Part shown: positions 26,977 through 35,592 of the stretch, piece after piece
Position numbering within the stretch: the stretch's first letter is position 1
How the letters are laid out: every line of letters starts with the position of its first letter
NCBI GenBank assembly: GCA_030141605.1
Contig: JAQGDQ010002418.1
Coordinates: forward strand, 1-57,506
Length of the DNA: 57,506 nt
DNA from: Tubiluchus corallicola
Taxonomy: Eukaryota; Priapulida; Priapulimorpha; Priapulimorphida; Tubiluchidae
Direction: 5' to 3'
The notes under the pieces: generated by a model
Database searches by the model: none
Told to the model about the DNA's origin: nothing
The model's input: only the letters and a program-made list of their open reading frames with translations
Made by a program: the position numbers and the translations under genes

Positions 26977-27172
26977 GTTATAGGCGGCCTCTTACGGGCA
27001 GGGTCCCCTTATTAAGGTGGGTCTTAGGTGTATTTCATGACGCTTAAGAGGTTTGAAATATCGACCTCTCTAAGGTGGGGTCTCTATAAAACCCACGGAG
27101 CCCGGTGTAAAGCTTGACAAAACCACGAGAGTAGCAAGAGGGAACAGCCGCAAAAACTCCTAAAGGCACGAG

Positions 27173-27463
27173 CTAATGGTGGGGAGCGGCCTTGACCTTT
27201 TCTATAGCAACCTTTATCTGTCTCATTATTGCAAGATCTGTTACATTGTGAGAGATATTGTCCCTCTGTATCATATCCAACACTTGATAGTTTGAAGGTA
27301 TGTTGTTAAGTGTAATAGCTGCAATGTCAATCAGGCAGATGCTGCAGGTGCATATGTCTTTGTCATCTGAATTATTTTCAAGATACTGAGCGATCTGATC
27401 CCAAACCCTTCGCTCGTTAATATTCTTCAACTGCTCGATATCAAGGAAGCTAAATTTAGACAT
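27173..27463 (-). CDS. ComFB-like protein
   Basis: 96 residues resembling the late-competence ComFB family: CTCSICLIDIAAITLNNIPSN matches the pattern C-x-C-x2-C-x2-D-x2-A-x2-L-N-x-L-P. The role of this family is unclear; the cysteines suggest metal binding. The start at 27463 follows AGAGGTGAT. The gene is convergent with the nuo cluster and divergent from ilvE, so it is a single-gene unit. Confidence 0.72.
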   Translation of the reverse strand: MSKFSFLDIEQLKNINERRVWDQIAQYLENNSDDKDICTCSICLIDIAAITLNNIPSNYQVLDMIQRDNISHNVTDLAIMRQIKVAIEKVKAAPHH

Positions 27464-27571
27464 AACCGATCACCTCTAAAGAAACTTACGCTATCTATTA
27501 TACCACAAAGATACGAGGACCAATCTACAGGAGCCCCTCCTCGACAGAGTATACATTACAAGATATTATTG

Positions 27572-27589
27572 TGTAAAGAATTGTTTACA
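27572..27589. promoter_or_regulatory. Inverted repeat in the comFB-ilvE divergent region
   Basis: TGTAAA-GAATTG-TTTACA is a perfect 6-6-6 inverted repeat between the divergent comFB-like gene and ilvE, about 80 bases before the ilvE start. An operator is plausible; the regulator is unknown. Confidence 0.4.
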
Positions 27590-27667
27590 GCCACTCAAGA
27601 TTGAATTAGTATATGTTGGCTGTGTGTATGGCTCGGCACTTATACCTTATGAAGTAGGAGAGACGAC

Positions 27668-28588
27668 ATGTTTGATAGTGTTAAAAAGGTGTGGATGAAT
27701 GGAAAACTTATCGATTTTCAAGATGCGAATGTACATGTTTTAACGCACACTTTGCATTATGGAGTGGGAGTATTTGAGGGAATCAGATGCTACAATACGC
27801 AAAAAGGATCCTGTGTATTTAGGCTTGGCGAACATATGAGGAGGCTACTTGACTCCGGAAAGATATACATGATGAATATACCCTATTCAGAGGATGAACT
27901 CGTAAAGGCTACGATGGATGTGATTAAGGCGAACGACTACAAGGAATGTTATATTCGCCCCATCTCCTTTTTTGGTTTTAAGAGTATGGGGATATATGTC
28001 GGGGATGACATGCCTATTGAGACGGTTATTGCCGCATGGCCCTGGGGAGCTTACCTCGGTGAAGAGGGGGTTACGCGCGGAATAAGGATATGCACCTCTT
28101 CATTTGTCAGATATCATGTGAATACTGTTGCAACCAGAGCAAAGGCTTGCGGACATTATACCACATCCGTTCTTGCAAAGAGGGAGGCTATCTTGGATGG
28201 GTATGACGAAGCCCTCCTCCTTGACAGCGAGGGTTATGTCGGCGAAGGTAGTGGAGAGAATATATTCATGGTGCGGAACGGAGTTATCTATACACCGCCG
28301 CTGAGCTCCATTTTAGACGGAATAACCAGAAATTCCATAATGGAGATCGCCGTTGATTTGGGATACAAGGTTGTGGAACGCAGGATCAGCAGGGATGAAT
28401 TGTATATTGCGGACGAAGCTTTCTTCACAGGTACGGCGGCTGAAATTACCCCCATCAGAGAGCTGGATAGGAGACCTATCGGAAAAGGGAGCAGAGGCGA
28501 TATTACAGAACAGCTTCAGAACGCATTCTTTGATGCGATAAATGGCAAATATGAAAAGTTCTCCCATTGGTTGACATACGTCAAATGA
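27668..28588 (+). CDS. ilvE: Branched-chain amino-acid aminotransferase
   Basis: 306 residues of PLP fold class IV. It has the PLP-lysine region (ATRAKACGHYTTSVLAKREA) and the cofactor/substrate loop DSEGYVGEGSGENIFMV. It makes or degrades Val, Leu and Ile from their keto acids with glutamate. Start ATG 27668 follows AGGAGAG. Its stop overlaps the polA start as ATGA, so the two are co-translated. Confidence 0.95.
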   Translation: MFDSVKKVWMNGKLIDFQDANVHVLTHTLHYGVGVFEGIRCYNTQKGSCVFRLGEHMRRLLDSGKIYMMNIPYSEDELVKATMDVIKANDYKECYIRPISFFGFKSMGIYVGDDMPIETVIAAWPWGAYLGEEGVTRGIRICTSSFVRYHVNTVATRAKACGHYTTSVLAKREAILDGYDEALLLDSEGYVGEGSGENIFMVRNGVIYTPPLSSILDGITRNSIMEIAVDLGYKVVERRISRDELYIADEAFFTGTAAEITPIRELDRRPIGKGSRGDITEQLQNAFFDAINGKYEKFSHWLTYVK

Positions 28589-30993
28589 TAGTGATAGATG
28601 GCAACTCTGTCAGCTACAGCGCATATTACAAGGCTCCACCGCTTCACAGCCAATCCGGTGTTGCGACAGGTGTCATCCACGTATTTTTGTCTGTGATCAT
28701 CTCTCTTCTTGAAAAGTTTGAAGATGAGACGATCGCCGTCGTTTTTGATGCAAAGGGGAAGAATAGAAGGCACCAGCTGTTTGAGGAATACAAAGCTAAC
28801 AGAAGCAGTATGCCCGAAGATTTGCGCCCCCAGATTGATGCTCTTAAGGAGTGTTTGCCGCTATTCGGTCTTTCTGTCTACTGTGTCGAGGGTGTTGAGG
28901 CTGATGACGTTATAAATACCATTGTCAAGACAACAGCTGAAGAGGATGTCAAGCTCATCACGAAGGACAAAGACCTGTTGCAATTGGTTGGCAGTTCTGT
29001 AAAGGCTTACGACTATCAGAGAGATCTATATACGGGCGAAGATGATGTCTTGCAAAAATTTGGGGTATCTCCTTCCCAGATTGTGGATTATCTATCCCTT
29101 ACGGGGGACAAATCTGACAACATCCCCGGCGTCAATCGAATAGGGGATAAAACCGCTTCAAAACTTCTCCAAACGTACGGCACCTTGGAGAATATCTATC
29201 AGAATATAGACAATATCGGGGGCAAGCTACGGGAATATCTCGTTTTGGGTGAGCAGAGCGCTTTCTTGAGTAGAGAGCTTGTGAGCCTTATGCATGTGGA
29301 GGGTTTGCCTGCGCCTGCCCGTTCTGACATTGACCGGGAACTGCTAAATAGCTTCTTTGATGAGCATAACCTCACAGGGATTGCTTCAAGGTTTGCCAAA
29401 TTGCACGGCTCTGCCCCGAGAGAGGCAAAACTCCCGAGCTTTCCGAAGGGTTTTGTAAAAAAAGCCGAATATATTGTTGCAACTTCGGACGCTCTATATG
29501 TGGCTGACAATAGCTGTTACTCCGCATATGAAGAGTATGACGGTCATTTTGGGTTTGAGCTCAAGTGTTATGATTATAAAAAGATCGTCAAGTATGGGAT
29601 AAAACAGGACTTTGTGAAGGTCTATGACTATCTGTTGATTTCATGGTTGATAGACCCGGATAGTGGCGGCATAAAACAGGGGAAGGGTGAAGATGACGCC
29701 TCATTTATCCAGAGAGTGATATCGTTGTCATCTTATCTTGAGGAAGCTTTGGAGAAGAATGAGCTTGAGGATCTCTATTTTGACCTTGAAGTGCCCGTTG
29801 CCGCTGCGTTAGCTGCAATGGAGAGTGTCGGGATATTGATAGATGCTCCCCGGATAAAGGAGCTTGAACTATTTTTGGACACAGAATCCGCCAAGATTTA
29901 TCAGGATGTGATGGATGCTGCAGGTTATGAATTTAACTTAAATTCCCCTATCCAGCTGTCTGAATATCTGTATGATAAGCTCAAGATAAAGCCGATTAAG
30001 AAGACTAAGACCGGTTACTCTACAAACGAAGAGACTTTGCACGAAATCTGCAACAGAAATCCGCATATGGCGCCCGTCATTGAACCGATCTTGAAGTATC
30101 GTGAACTGAATAAAATATTGTCCACCTATGCTCGTCCTTTGCCCTCTTATGCAGATGAAGGTGGTCGGATACATACCGACTTTAATCAGACCGGCACCGC
30201 CACAGGCAGACTGTCCTCCAGCAATCCGAACTTGCAAAATATTCCATCGAGGGGAGAGATGTCAAAAGCTGTCAGGAAGGCTTTTGTGGGAGCGGATGGT
30301 TATAGGCTTGTGAGCTTTGACTATTCTCAAATAGAGCTGCGTATACTTGCCCATCTGTCCAAAGATCAAAACCTGATAGATAGTTTCATGCAAAATGTAG
30401 ATGTCCATGCAGCTACAGCCTTGAGGATATTGGATGTCAATGAGGATCAGATCTTTGAGGAGGAGAGACGCATAGCAAAGGCTGTCAACTTTGGAATCAT
30501 TTATGGGTTGAGCCCCTATGGGCTTTCCCGGAGCATCGGAGTTGGCGTTGCGGAGGCGTCCGACTTTATAGAGAAATATTTTGCCCACTATTCTGCAGTC
30601 AAGGGCTATCTGGATTACACCAGGGAGTTTGCCGCAGAGCACGGCTATGTCCGGACTATACTGGGAAGAAAAAGATTGATAAAATCTATCAACAGCAGGA
30701 ACAAAAATGAAGCGGAGAGAGCATCCAGGATAGCGCTGAATGCACCGATACAGGGGAGTGCTTCTGATATAATCAAACTCGCTATGATTAATTGTTCAAA
30801 AAAGCTCGAGGAATCTAAATTTGACGGGCAGCTACTGCTGCAGATACATGACGAGCTTATTTTTGAGGTTGCCGAAGATTGTACAGAAGACTTCATCACG
30901 GTGATGAAGAGCGTCATGGAGAATGTGCTTAGTCTCGATGTGCCGCTTTCTGTCAATGCCTTTGAGAGCAAAAGCTGGGGAGAGTTGAAGTAA
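28585..30993 (+). CDS. polA: DNA polymerase I
   Basis: 802 residues. N-terminal 5'-nuclease domain (VIDGNSVSYSAYYKAPPL, FDAKGKNRRHQLFEEYKANR, TGDKSDNIPGV) and C-terminal family A polymerase (DYSQIELRILAHLS motif A, AKAVNFGIIYGLSPYG motif B, QIHDELIFEV motif C). The middle, about residues 290-400, lacks the DxE and other acidic residues of a 3'-5' exonuclease, so proofreading is probably absent as in several other bacterial Pol I enzymes; this domain is also short. The start overlaps ilvE as ATGA. Used in Okazaki fragment maturation and repair. Confidence 0.95.
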   Translation: MIVIDGNSVSYSAYYKAPPLHSQSGVATGVIHVFLSVIISLLEKFEDETIAVVFDAKGKNRRHQLFEEYKANRSSMPEDLRPQIDALKECLPLFGLSVYCVEGVEADDVINTIVKTTAEEDVKLITKDKDLLQLVGSSVKAYDYQRDLYTGEDDVLQKFGVSPSQIVDYLSLTGDKSDNIPGVNRIGDKTASKLLQTYGTLENIYQNIDNIGGKLREYLVLGEQSAFLSRELVSLMHVEGLPAPARSDIDRELLNSFFDEHNLTGIASRFAKLHGSAPREAKLPSFPKGFVKKAEYIVATSDALYVADNSCYSAYEEYDGHFGFELKCYDYKKIVKYGIKQDFVKVYDYLLISWLIDPDSGGIKQGKGEDDASFIQRVISLSSYLEEALEKNELEDLYFDLEVPVAAALAAMESVGILIDAPRIKELELFLDTESAKIYQDVMDAAGYEFNLNSPIQLSEYLYDKLKIKPIKKTKTGYSTNEETLHEICNRNPHMAPVIEPILKYRELNKILSTYARPLPSYADEGGRIHTDFNQTGTATGRLSSSNPNLQNIPSRGEMSKAVRKAFVGADGYRLVSFDYSQIELRILAHLSKDQNLIDSFMQNVDVHAATALRILDVNEDQIFEEERRIAKAVNFGIIYGLSPYGLSRSIGVGVAEASDFIEKYFAHYSAVKGYLDYTREFAAEHGYVRTILGRKRLIKSINSRNKNEAERASRIALNAPIQGSASDIIKLAMINCSKKLEESKFDGQLLLQIHDELIFEVAEDCTEDFITVMKSVMENVLSLDVPLSVNAFESKSWGELK

Positions 30994-32034
30994 ATGAGCA
31001 AACTGACAAATATTTTAAAAGACTTTGATGAATTGAAAGACAATATGGATACCCTAATACATCTCGTCAATGAAAATGACGTCAAGTTTCAATGTTTTAG
31101 AACCATAGAGTATTCTCTTCTCCTTGCCCAGGATCTGGACTCCATATCCAATATGACTCTGAAGTATATAGAGGAGATATTTGAAGTGGATTTTGCCACC
31201 CTCTTTATAAATACGGATCATTACGGTTTTATGGAGAGCTTTATAGCAGATTATGACAATATCTTTGCGATATCAGAAGAGTCTATGAAGTATGCTTATA
31301 TCGAAAAACGCCCTTATCTAGGGGAAGGTCTGGGTTTATTTATTGAAGAGTTCAATCTGTACGATGGCGCGAACTCGTTTATGTTCATACCAATAGTAGA
31401 GAATGGCAAAGTCGTCGCCAGCCTAAACCTGTACAGCTCTACGAAAGATAGGCTCAGCATGAGTGGCGGGCTCGATTTCATCAAGGAGCTGGCAAAAACC
31501 GCAGCCATATCTTTGCGGAACATATACGTCAGATACAGCTTCGAAAATAAGAAAAAACTGGACAGTCTAGTCCCCGTATACGGCAAAAATATGCTCAGTG
31601 CATTTATGGATATCTATATGAAGAAGCTGGAAAATAGGGGTGTCGGTTTTGCCTTTATGCTTGTGGATATATGCAACTTTGATGAGGTGAATATCACTCA
31701 TGGGCACGATACCGGCGATTCTATTCTATCGGAATTTTGCAAAAAGGCTTCTGAATGTGTGTTTGAAGAAGATATTTTGGGTCGTTTTGGGGGTACCAGG
31801 TTTTACATCTTAAATGGACGAAATGATGTTGAAACCCTCAGGTATTTTGCCAAGTACCTCCAGGTCTGCATAGATGAAATTAGAGAAAAGTACGATTTGA
31901 GTAAAAATTTTGGATTGCGGGGCTCCGTTGTTACTGTTGAAAATGTGAGAAGTTGCAGCGACATCGTATCCCAAGCACATCTAAAGATGAGAGAGGCTGC
32001 AAACGTCCATGTCGGTCATTTTGCAGGTCTTTAA
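30994..32034 (+). CDS. GAF-domain protein with degenerate GGDEF domain
   Basis: 346 residues. The first about 60 residues are helical, residues about 45-180 resemble a GAF sensor (MTLKYIEEIFEVDFATLFIN, FMFIPIVENGKVVASLNLYS) and about 200-340 a GGDEF-type domain. The signature is LGRFGGTRFYIL, that is GGTRF in place of GGDEF, and the metal-binding aspartates are not kept. It is therefore unlikely to make cyclic di-GMP and may be a regulator or effector. It starts right after the polA stop and precedes hisD. Confidence 0.7.
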   Translation: MSKLTNILKDFDELKDNMDTLIHLVNENDVKFQCFRTIEYSLLLAQDLDSISNMTLKYIEEIFEVDFATLFINTDHYGFMESFIADYDNIFAISEESMKYAYIEKRPYLGEGLGLFIEEFNLYDGANSFMFIPIVENGKVVASLNLYSSTKDRLSMSGGLDFIKELAKTAAISLRNIYVRYSFENKKKLDSLVPVYGKNMLSAFMDIYMKKLENRGVGFAFMLVDICNFDEVNITHGHDTGDSILSEFCKKASECVFEEDILGRFGGTRFYILNGRNDVETLRYFAKYLQVCIDEIREKYDLSKNFGLRGSVVTVENVRSCSDIVSQAHLKMREAANVHVGHFAGL

Positions 32035-32070
32035 GATACAGTTGCTGATAAGAATTTAAGGGGGAGTTTT

Positions 32071-33354
32071 ATGATAATATCTAAGGACTCTGACAAGCTA
32101 AGACAGATAGCGTCACGGGATAGGGGTGTGAATAAGGAGCATCTTGATACCGTTTCAAAGATTGTGAATGATGTTCGCACATTGGGTGATGAAGCTCTAT
32201 TTAGGTATACCCGTCAATTTGACGGATTTGACATAAATCTCGACAATGCCGTGGTGGAAGCTTCTGAGATGAAGGACTGTTTTGATGAGCTTGACGCTCC
32301 CTTGCGGGAAGCGCTCCTTGGGGCAAAAGAGAACATTGTAGACTATCAAACAAAAGCTGTTGAGAAGAGCTGGCTGGACTTCTCGGACGATGGTACCGTC
32401 CTTGGCAGCAAGGTTACTCCTCTCTCAAGGGTTGGCGTTTACATCCCAGGTGGCAGCGCTACCTATTTCTCTTCCGTTCTGATGAATGTCGTTCCCGCAA
32501 AAGTTGCCGGTGTTGAAGAGATCATAGGTGTTACCCCTGCTGTGAATGGCGAGATAAACAGATCCGTCGTGGCAGCGGCTTATATTGCGGGAGTGACTAA
32601 GTTGATCAAGATCGGTGGTGCTCAAGCTATTGCGGCTCTAGCCTACTCCACAGAGACCGTGCCTGGAGTGGAGAAGATAGTTGGCCCCGGCAACATTTAC
32701 GTGGCTCTTGCAAAGAGGATGGTTTTTGGAGATGTGGGTATAGATATGATTGCAGGGCCCAGCGAAATTGCGGTTATTGCGGATGGCTCCTCTCCGGCTA
32801 GCTTTGTGGCGGCTGATATGTTGAGTCAAGCAGAACATGACGAGTTGTCGTCAGCCATAGGGATCACTTGGGATAAGTCGTACGCAAAGCGTATCGAAAA
32901 AGAGATATATAGACAACTACAGGCTCTGCCCCGCAAAGATATAGCGTCAAAGTCCATCGAAGATAACGGTGCCATAGTTTTGGTAAAAGATCTCGCCGAG
33001 GCTATCGATGTGGCAAACTCCCTTGCTCCTGAACATCTGGAGCTCATGATAAAGAAGCCCTTTGATGTGTTAGGACAGATTAGAAACGCTGGTGCAATAT
33101 TTGTGGGCGAGTGCTCCCCGGAAGCTTTGGGGGATTACTACGCTGGCCCTAGCCACGTACTGCCCACGAACGGCAGCGCAAAGTTTGCATCTCCCTTGAG
33201 CGTCAGGGATTTTGTCAAGCACTCAAGCGTTATAAGCTACTCCAAGGAGAGGTTTCTGCGTCATATGGGTGATGTAATGCTCATGGCGGAAAGGGAAGGG
33301 TTTGAAGCTCACAAAAATTCCGTTGCGATACGTTGCATGAAGAAGGGGGAGTAA
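32071..33354 (+). CDS. hisD: Histidinol dehydrogenase
   Basis: 427 residues, full length. Conserved parts are GVYIPGGSATYFSSVLMNVVPA, VPGVEKIVGPGNIYVALAKR, GIDMIAGPSEI, the zinc ligands in LSQAEHDE and the AGPSHVLPTNGSAKF region. It oxidises L-histidinol to histidine in two NAD-dependent steps. No other his gene is nearby. Start ATG 32071 follows GGGGGAG. Confidence 0.96.
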   Translation: MIISKDSDKLRQIASRDRGVNKEHLDTVSKIVNDVRTLGDEALFRYTRQFDGFDINLDNAVVEASEMKDCFDELDAPLREALLGAKENIVDYQTKAVEKSWLDFSDDGTVLGSKVTPLSRVGVYIPGGSATYFSSVLMNVVPAKVAGVEEIIGVTPAVNGEINRSVVAAAYIAGVTKLIKIGGAQAIAALAYSTETVPGVEKIVGPGNIYVALAKRMVFGDVGIDMIAGPSEIAVIADGSSPASFVAADMLSQAEHDELSSAIGITWDKSYAKRIEKEIYRQLQALPRKDIASKSIEDNGAIVLVKDLAEAIDVANSLAPEHLELMIKKPFDVLGQIRNAGAIFVGECSPEALGDYYAGPSHVLPTNGSAKFASPLSVRDFVKHSSVISYSKERFLRHMGDVMLMAEREGFEAHKNSVAIRCMKKGE

Positions 33355-33377
33355 CAACTCCCCCTCTTGGCTTTTTG
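33345..33377 (+). terminator. Terminator of hisD
   Basis: GGGGGAGT-AACA-ACTCCCCC forms a perfect 8-bp stem overlapping the hisD stop codon, followed by TCTTGGCTTTTT. It lies between hisD and the convergent small gene at 33390 and may serve both strands. Confidence 0.75.
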
Positions 33378-33389
33378 TAAAAGCTTGCT

Positions 33390-33581
33390 TTAGATGTTTT
33401 CCATCATATAGAATAGTAGTTGTTTGGGATCGAGATCGTTCTGTTCCGCAATCCTGTCGAGTTGCGTGAAAAATGATATGGCTTCCTCAGATACCTGATC
33501 TGCAGCTTCCCTTAACTCGTCATCTATGTCGGTTGCGTAATCTTCGTTGTATAGTTCTTCATCAAAATAGTTTGTGTTCAT
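33390..33581 (-). CDS. Small acidic hypothetical protein
   Basis: 63 residues, strongly acidic (YFDEELYNEDYATDIDDELREAADQ) and predicted helical. No family recognised. It is the last of three minus-strand genes read from the operator-bearing promoter at 34461-34489, 18 bases after the preceding gene, which suggests a phage-derived accessory protein. The start at 33581 follows a GGGGGAAAAG-like ribosome site. Confidence 0.6.
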   Translation of the reverse strand: MNTNYFDEELYNEDYATDIDDELREAADQVSEEAISFFTQLDRIAEQNDLDPKQLLFYMMENI

Positions 33582-33599
33582 CTTTTCCCCCTTGATTGG

Positions 33600-33986
33600 T
33601 TAATGATTTAGATGGAGAGGTCTGTATTCGCGGATCTTGTTTATTTCCGTTTTCGTATCGTCCGTTATTCTGTCCACGGATATCCTGCACTCCAGGTCTA
33701 TTAGCTCTTCTGTAAGCTTCAGATAGTTTGGATTGGGATGCCTAAGGGCGATCAGGGCACCTTTCAGCCTCTCTTTATCGAGGGTGGACTCCAAAATGAA
33801 TTCATCACTGACAACAAACTCATCGTAGTTTTCACCATTGATGACAAAATTTAGCATAAGCGTCCAATTGCCACGGTGATTCTGGAGCATTTCTGCTTCC
33901 GACACCCTTGTACTGTAAATCCCCTTTTCTAAGATCTTAAGTCCGCTTTCTTGAATCCTTGACAGGTCTAGGTTTATAACAGCCAT
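33600..33986 (-). CDS. Phage-type DUF669-like protein, candidate ssDNA-binding protein
   Basis: 128 residues. The pattern of an N-terminal strand (LKILEKGIYSTRVSEAEMLQN), a conserved turn before a beta strand (RGNWTLMLNFVINGENYDEFVVSDEFIL) and a helical region after ERLKGAL resembles small phage recombination/replication proteins annotated DUF669, thought to bind single-stranded DNA. This rests on pattern recall only. It follows the 34033-34422 gene in the same transcription unit. Start ATG 33986 has GGAGGGAG upstream. Confidence 0.55.
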   Translation of the reverse strand: MAVINLDLSRIQESGLKILEKGIYSTRVSEAEMLQNHRGNWTLMLNFVINGENYDEFVVSDEFILESTLDKERLKGALIALRHPNPNYLKLTEELIDLECRISVDRITDDTKTEINKIREYRPLHLNH

Positions 33987-34032
33987 CTATCTCCCTCCTT
34001 AAAAATTTTTAAAAAATAATACGCGATTGCCA

Positions 34033-34422
34033 CTAGCTTAAAGTCTCATAAGAGAACACAGGCTTTGCCTTTTTGTAATACGTGGCATCTGCAACCCTCC
34101 TTGACAATTCTTTGTCCTTGATGTTTGACAGAAGGGAACGATTGGCAACTCTGTAGTTTGCGCTGAACAGTGTGTCAAATACCTTGGGATAATCGTTTCG
34201 GAGCTCCTCCATCTTTGTTGCGTCCCACTTTCTTATCATCTTTGCTCTTGCCTTCACCTTTGTATTCTTGGTGAATATGTGGCAAGTCGTCGATCCGTTC
34301 GGAAATGTTAAAAACTTTGTCAACTCATCCTCCATCATCCTCAATTCTTCCTGCTTCTCCCTTATGGCGACCTTCAGAAGAGACGCCCTGTCAGCCAAAT
34401 ATTCAACATCTCTTGAAATCAT
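34033..34422 (-). CDS. Phage-like hypothetical protein with helical N-terminus
   Basis: 129 residues starting at ATG 34422, seven bases after GGGAGG. The N-terminal 45 residues are a charged helix (LLKVAIREKQEELRMMEDELTKF) and the rest is basic (KVKARAKMIRKWDATKMEELRND). The combination is reminiscent of small phage proteins that sit beside DUF669-like proteins, but no named family is assigned. It is the first gene behind the operator-bearing promoter 34461-34489. Confidence 0.6.
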   Translation of the reverse strand: MISRDVEYLADRASLLKVAIREKQEELRMMEDELTKFLTFPNGSTTCHIFTKNTKVKARAKMIRKWDATKMEELRNDYPKVFDTLFSANYRVANRSLLSNIKDKELSRRVADATYYKKAKPVFSYETLS

Positions 34423-34460
34423 AAAACTACCTCCCAAAAGAATTTATCAATGTACCGGGA

Positions 34461-34489
34461 ATTATATCTTCATAATGAAGATATGTCAA
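34461..34489 (-). promoter_or_regulatory. Sigma70 promoter with operator filling the spacer (small phage-like genes)
   Basis: On the minus strand TTGACA, 17 bases, TATAAT form a full-consensus promoter upstream of the gene starting at 34422. The spacer contains the perfect inverted repeat TCTTCATTATGAAGA (plus-strand 34467-34481), which extends to a 21-base palindrome at 34464-34484. The same architecture occurs at 48282-48310. A repressor bound here would block RNA polymerase directly. Confidence 0.85.
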
Positions 34490-34499
34490 TGGTAAAAAG

Positions 34500-34514
34500 T
34501 CGTCATTATGAAGA
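34500..34514. promoter_or_regulatory. Second operator-like site
   Basis: TCGTCATTATGAAGA differs by one base from TCTTCA-N3-TGAAGA and lies 33 bases (about three helical turns) from the site centred at 34474. It is probably an auxiliary operator allowing cooperative repressor binding. Confidence 0.65.
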
Positions 34515-34563
34515 TTGTGTTGATTTTAAAGTGGTTGCTTTTTTTGTCGTTTTCTATATGTAT

Positions 34564-34577
34564 ATTACTTGAGTAAT
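34564..34577. promoter_or_regulatory. Palindrome upstream of the Sm-like gene
   Basis: ATTACTTGAGTAAT is a perfect palindromic arm pair (ATTACT-TG-AGTAAT) 24 bases before the start at 34602. It could be an operator for the rightward gene; there is no other support. Confidence 0.3.
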
Positions 34578-34601
34578 TTAGTATTTTATGAGGTGTTTAC
34601 G

Positions 34602-34925
34602 ATGGCTTATGGTGATGTGAGGCTAGTGAAGCTTGTATCTGGAGAGACGGTTGTTGGTGAGTATGATGAGAAGGGGGACTGTTTGTTGAAGGTGGCATCT
34701 CTTCAGGTAAATCTTAGCACCAGTGGTGCACAAATATCGGTTTTGCCTTATGGTTTCCCTTTTGAAGACAAGCCTAGCGGGAAGATATCGATGAAGAACG
34801 TTATGTTTGAGTTTGAGAAGTGTTCTCAGGAGCTCATTGATAAGTATATTGAGATGAACAGCAGTATCCGGATAGAGAAAGATCTCGGTTCTCTGCAAGG
34901 TGGAGATAGTGGATTGCTGCTGTAA
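34602..34925 (+). CDS. Sm-like (LSm) domain protein, phage/bacterial type
   Basis: 107 residues from ATG 34602 (GAGG upstream). The N-terminal VRLVKLVSGETVVGEYDEKGD is a typical Sm1-like strand-turn-strand, followed by ISVLPYGFPFED and ISMKNVMFEFEKCSQELIDKYIEM. This resembles small Sm-like proteins found in phages and some bacteria, where the loop before the last strand is long. RNA binding is inferred, not shown. It diverges from the phage-like genes at 33.4-34.4 kb, and its stop overlaps the NUDIX gene start (TAATG). Confidence 0.55.
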   Translation: MAYGDVRLVKLVSGETVVGEYDEKGDCLLKVASLQVNLSTSGAQISVLPYGFPFEDKPSGKISMKNVMFEFEKCSQELIDKYIEMNSSIRIEKDLGSLQGGDSGLLL

Positions 34926-35467
34926 TGTCTGAACGCTGGAAGCTTCTCGACATTGAGAGGGTGTATGAAGACAATATACTCAAGGTCGAGCACCACAACT
35001 ACTATTATGAGAGGGAGAAGGGGAGCGTCTGTTTCAGCGTTGTCAATATGTTCTCTCTGGTGATAGTGGTTCCGATGTTGTCAAACGGCAATCTGTTGCT
35101 GGTTCGTCAGTTTCGCGCTGGCAGGAGTGATTTTAGCTACGAGTTTCCCGGTGGTGCTGTTGCTCCTGGTGAAGGTTTTATTAATGCCGGCGAGAGGGAG
35201 CTCTTGGAAGAGACGGGGTGCGTATCTAAAGAAATCTCATTCATAAAGGAGATTAACCCAAACCCCGCCTTTGTGAAGAGCAGGTGTGGGATAATTTTAG
35301 CAGAGAATTGCGAAACGGTTTCTGAGCTCAACCTGGACAGGTTTGAAGATATCGAGGTTGTGGAAGTATCGCCGGAAGAGCTGGAAAGGATGATCATCGA
35401 AGGAAAAATTTATCACGGTATGATGATTGCCGCTTGGTTTCTGTGCAAACTTGAAGGAAAACGATAA
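34925..35467 (+). CDS. NUDIX hydrolase (ADP-ribose pyrophosphatase type)
   Basis: 180 residues. The NUDIX box is complete: G-AVAPG-E, seven residues, RELLEETG, with the metal-binding glutamates. The N-terminal strand region with FSVVNMFSLVIVVPML and LLLVRQFRAG resembles ADP-ribose/ADP-sugar pyrophosphatases, which release AMP from ADP-ribose. TAATG overlap couples it to the Sm-like gene. A 36-base piece encoding the box is repeated at 26911-26947. Confidence 0.87.
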   Translation: MSERWKLLDIERVYEDNILKVEHHNYYYEREKGSVCFSVVNMFSLVIVVPMLSNGNLLLVRQFRAGRSDFSYEFPGGAVAPGEGFINAGERELLEETGCVSKEISFIKEINPNPAFVKSRCGIILAENCETVSELNLDRFEDIEVVEVSPEELERMIIEGKIYHGMMIAAWFLCKLEGKR

Positions 35468-35497
35468 ACCCAACACCATCTGACGTTGATGTAGTCT

Positions 35498-35549
35498 GCG
35501 TGTACGTTGAGCAGGGTCTATGTGTTTGTATCCTGTTTCGCCATCTTTT
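35498..35549 (+). repeat. Diverged copy of the hemW start region
   Basis: This stretch matches 35586-35639, the first codons of hemW and its upstream bases, at about 80 percent. Both contain GTTGAGCAGGG, TCTAT, TATCC and GCCAT in the same order, and the mismatches I see are mostly transitions plus a one-base gap. It looks like an old tandem duplication of the gene's 5' end. Confidence 0.6.
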
Positions 35550-35592
35550 CACGGCGATCTTGTTTATGGTAAGTTAGCGCATCTGGAGTGTT

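Noticed and set aside
26791-27015. 74-codon open frame after nuoN
   Set aside because: It runs through the 62-bp repeats and the NUDIX-derived fragment, has odd Gly/Arg/Trp-rich composition and no ribosome site.
28567-28584. Upstream polA start (MVDIRQ...)
   Set aside because: It lies inside ilvE. The ATGA overlap at 28585 gives the canonical N-terminus MIVIDGNS.
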